NCBI GenBank assembly: GCA_039812685.1
Contig: JBDIBB010000205.1
Location: forward strand, 1-6,182
Direction: 5' to 3'
Origin: JBDIBB01 sp039812685
Lineage (GTDB): Bacteria > Acidobacteriota > Vicinamibacteria > Vicinamibacterales > JAFNAJ01
DNA length: 6,182 bases
Shown here: positions 5,039-6,182 of the stretch, in pieces
Layout of the letters: the number at the start of each line of letters is the position of its first letter
How positions within the stretch are numbered: the stretch's first letter is position 1
Program-made: the position numbers and the translations under genes
The notes under the pieces: model-generated
The model's input: the letters and a program-made list of their open reading frames with translations, nothing else
Databases searched by the model: none
What the model was told of the DNA's origin: nothing

Positions 5039-5980
5039 ATGCGCGACCGGCAGCCGGCGATCGACCCGGAACTGGTGCGGCTGACGCACAGCCGGGCTGG
5101 AGCGGCCCGATGGGGCGTTGGCCTGGCCCAGTGGGAGGCCACCATCGCCCGCAGCATCGCGGCGCGCTTCAAGGGCGCCGCCGTGTCCGCGCGTGACGTA
5201 CGTGAGTACGTGCTCTCGCTCCAGCTCGAGGACCTCGCGCTTGCCGCCGCCTGTGCCGGCGGCGCCGGCGAGGCCTGGGATCACTTCGTCCTCACGTTCA
5301 GGCCGATCCTCTACCGCGCCGCCGACGCAGCGCGCGGCACGGGCGAGGCCCGGGAGGTCGCCGACGCGCTGTTCGGCGAGTTGTACGGCGTGCGCGAGCG
5401 TGCGGGCCAGCGCGTCTCCCTGCTCACCTACTACCACGGCCGGGCCAGCCTCGCGGGGTGGCTTCGCACGGTGTTCGCGCAGCGTCTCGTCGACCGGATT
5501 CGGGCCGCGCGACGACTGGTTCCGTTCGACGAGGCTGGAGCCGACCCTCACCCGGCGCCCGCAGACGAAGCTCCACGTACGGTGACCGTGTCTGGAAAGG
5601 CCGCGGCGGGGCAGGCGGCCGCACCGTGGATGGCCGGTGGATCGAGCGGCGATGATCCGGATCGCGCGCGCTACCTCCGCGCGCTGCGCGCCGCCCTCAC
5701 GGCAGCCATCGCGGCGCTCGATGCGGGGCTTCGGCTGCGGATGGCGCTCTACTACGGTCAGGGCCTGAAACTGGCGGCGATCGGACGGCTGGTGGGCGAG
5801 TCGGAGGCCACCGTCTCGCGCCGGCTCGAGAAGGCTCGCCGGCAGGTCCGCGCAGACGTTGTGCGTCGCCTGCGCGAGGAGCACGCGCTCGTCCCGGCGC
5901 AGGTCGACCAGGCGATCGAGTACGCCCTGGACGATGAGGAGATCGACCTGGGCAGAGTGCTGCCCGGGCCTGGTCCGTGA
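5039..5980 (+). CDS. Sigma-70-family (ECF-like) RNA polymerase sigma factor
   Basis: The 313-residue product carries the two conserved sigma domains. Region 2 spans about 78-160: AWDHFVLTFRPILYRAAD (79-96) for the core-binding helices, then 'VADALFGELYGV' (107-118) and 'YYHGRASLAGWLRTVFAQRLVDRIRAARR' pattern (131-159) for -10 recognition. Region 4 spans about 213-275, with the DNA-binding helix-turn-helix in LKLAAIGRLVGESEATVSRR (243-262). A variable Ala/Gly/Pro-rich linker (165-208) joins them. It is longer than a typical ECF factor of about 190 residues: it has an extra N-terminal helical segment (1-77, including 'VSLRLxDL'-like YVLSLQLEDLALAA at 57-70) and a charged C-terminal tail (276-313). 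I start at the ATG at 5039; the frame stays open upstream to 4892 but that stretch is low-complexity and overlaps the promoter candidate. The next gene is probably its anti-sigma partner. It would direct polymerase to a stress- or envelope-type regulon not visible here. Confidence 0.85.
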   Translation: MRDRQPAIDPELVRLTHSRAGAARWGVGLAQWEATIARSIAARFKGAAVSARDVREYVLSLQLEDLALAAACAGGAGEAWDHFVLTFRPILYRAADAARGTGEAREVADALFGELYGVRERAGQRVSLLTYYHGRASLAGWLRTVFAQRLVDRIRAARRLVPFDEAGADPHPAPADEAPRTVTVSGKAAAGQAAAPWMAGGSSGDDPDRARYLRALRAALTAAIAALDAGLRLRMALYYGQGLKLAAIGRLVGESEATVSRRLEKARRQVRADVVRRLREEHALVPAQVDQAIEYALDDEEIDLGRVLPGPGP

Positions 5981-6037
5981 CGCGGCGGCCGCGCGCCGTG
6001 CCGCTGCAAGTTCGACTCGCAGGATCGTTCCGTGAGC

Positions 6038-6045
6038 AGAGGTGA
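6038..6045 (+). promoter_or_regulatory. Strong ribosome binding site of the gene after the sigma factor
   Basis: AGAGGTGA differs by one base from GGAGGTGA, a near full-length Shine-Dalgarno. The AGAGG core is 7 bases before the GTG at 6050, favouring that start over the in-frame GTG at 6032. Confidence 0.55.
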
Positions 6046-6049
6046 AGGG

Positions 6050-6182
6050 GTGAACACGCGCGACCAGGACGAGGCGACCGATCGCCTGATGCGGCGCGTG
6101 CTGGCACGCGCCGGCGCGGCGCCGGGCGAGGTGTGCCCGGCGGCCGATATCGTGGCGGCCTATGCCGAGCGCCGCCTCACGC
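6050..6182 (+). CDS. Probable zinc-finger (zf-HC2-type) anti-sigma or regulatory protein, N-terminal part only
   Basis: The frame starts at GTG 6050 behind a strong Shine-Dalgarno and is still open at the right edge, giving 44 visible codons. A polar, charged helix (residues 2-20, with RDQDEATDRLMRRVL) is followed by CPAADIVAAYAERRLT at 29-44. This resembles the opening of zf-HC2-like modules, in which a 'CP....L.AY..G.L' stretch precedes the H-x3-C-x2-C zinc ligands. Those ligands would lie beyond the edge, so zinc binding is inferred, not seen. It begins 69 bases after the sigma gene stop, in the same direction and with no terminator between, the usual arrangement for a sigma factor and its anti-sigma protein. 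Confidence 0.6.
   Translation, partial: MNTRDQDEATDRLMRRVLARAGAAPGEVCPAADIVAAYAERRLT

Noticed and set aside
5197..5212. Direct repeat of GTACGTG spaced by one base
   Set aside because: It lies inside conserved sigma-factor codons and occurs only twice; it is explained by the coding sequence.
5981..6010. Possible GC-rich hairpin after the sigma gene stop
   Set aside because: Pairing is short and ambiguous, no T-run follows, and the next gene with a strong ribosome binding site follows closely, so a terminator is not supported.

Overview
The window is a very GC-rich, densely coding stretch of an ordinary bacterial chromosome. I see no RNA gene, insertion sequence, CRISPR array, phage gene or recognisable defence system. 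The style suggests an acidobacterium, perhaps class Vicinamibacteria, or another GC-rich soil bacterium. Pointers are a pyridoxal-phosphate group II decarboxylase, an exported amidohydrolase-fold protein, an ECF-like sigma factor followed by a probable zinc-finger anti-sigma gene, and a SixA-like phosphatase with an HHG motif. The taxonomic guess rests on family resemblance only.

Layout. 1-194 (minus): N-terminus of a probable lipoprotein, cut by the window edge. 213-686 (plus): SixA-type histidine phosphatase, divergent from the lipoprotein with 18 bases between the start codons. 683-2176 (minus): exported amidohydrolase-fold protein whose tail overlaps that of sixA. 2173-3723 (minus): aromatic-L-amino-acid-decarboxylase-like enzyme, coupled to the amidohydrolase by a 4-base ATGA overlap. 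3850-4812 (minus): membrane-anchored protein with a Pro/Ala-rich linker, a beta-rich domain and a glycine zipper. 4813-5038: divergent intergenic region with a GC-rich inverted repeat and an extended -10 promoter candidate. 5039-5980 (plus): sigma-70-family (ECF-like) factor. 6050 to the right edge (plus): start of a probable zf-HC2-type anti-sigma or regulatory protein.

How the genes work together. The decarboxylase and amidohydrolase-like genes form a translationally coupled pair, decarboxylase first. The decarboxylase keeps the residues expected for catalysis. Its partner has the fold signatures of the imidazolonepropionase-like amidohydrolases but seems to have lost every metal ligand, so it is probably a secreted pseudoenzyme or does something other than hydrolysis. 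A near-perfect inverted repeat lies over the decarboxylase's last codons, directly before the amidohydrolase start. The sigma factor and the downstream gene probably form a sigma/anti-sigma module whose targets are outside this window. The pseudoenzyme and the hairpin at its start are the most unusual things here; the rest is conventional.
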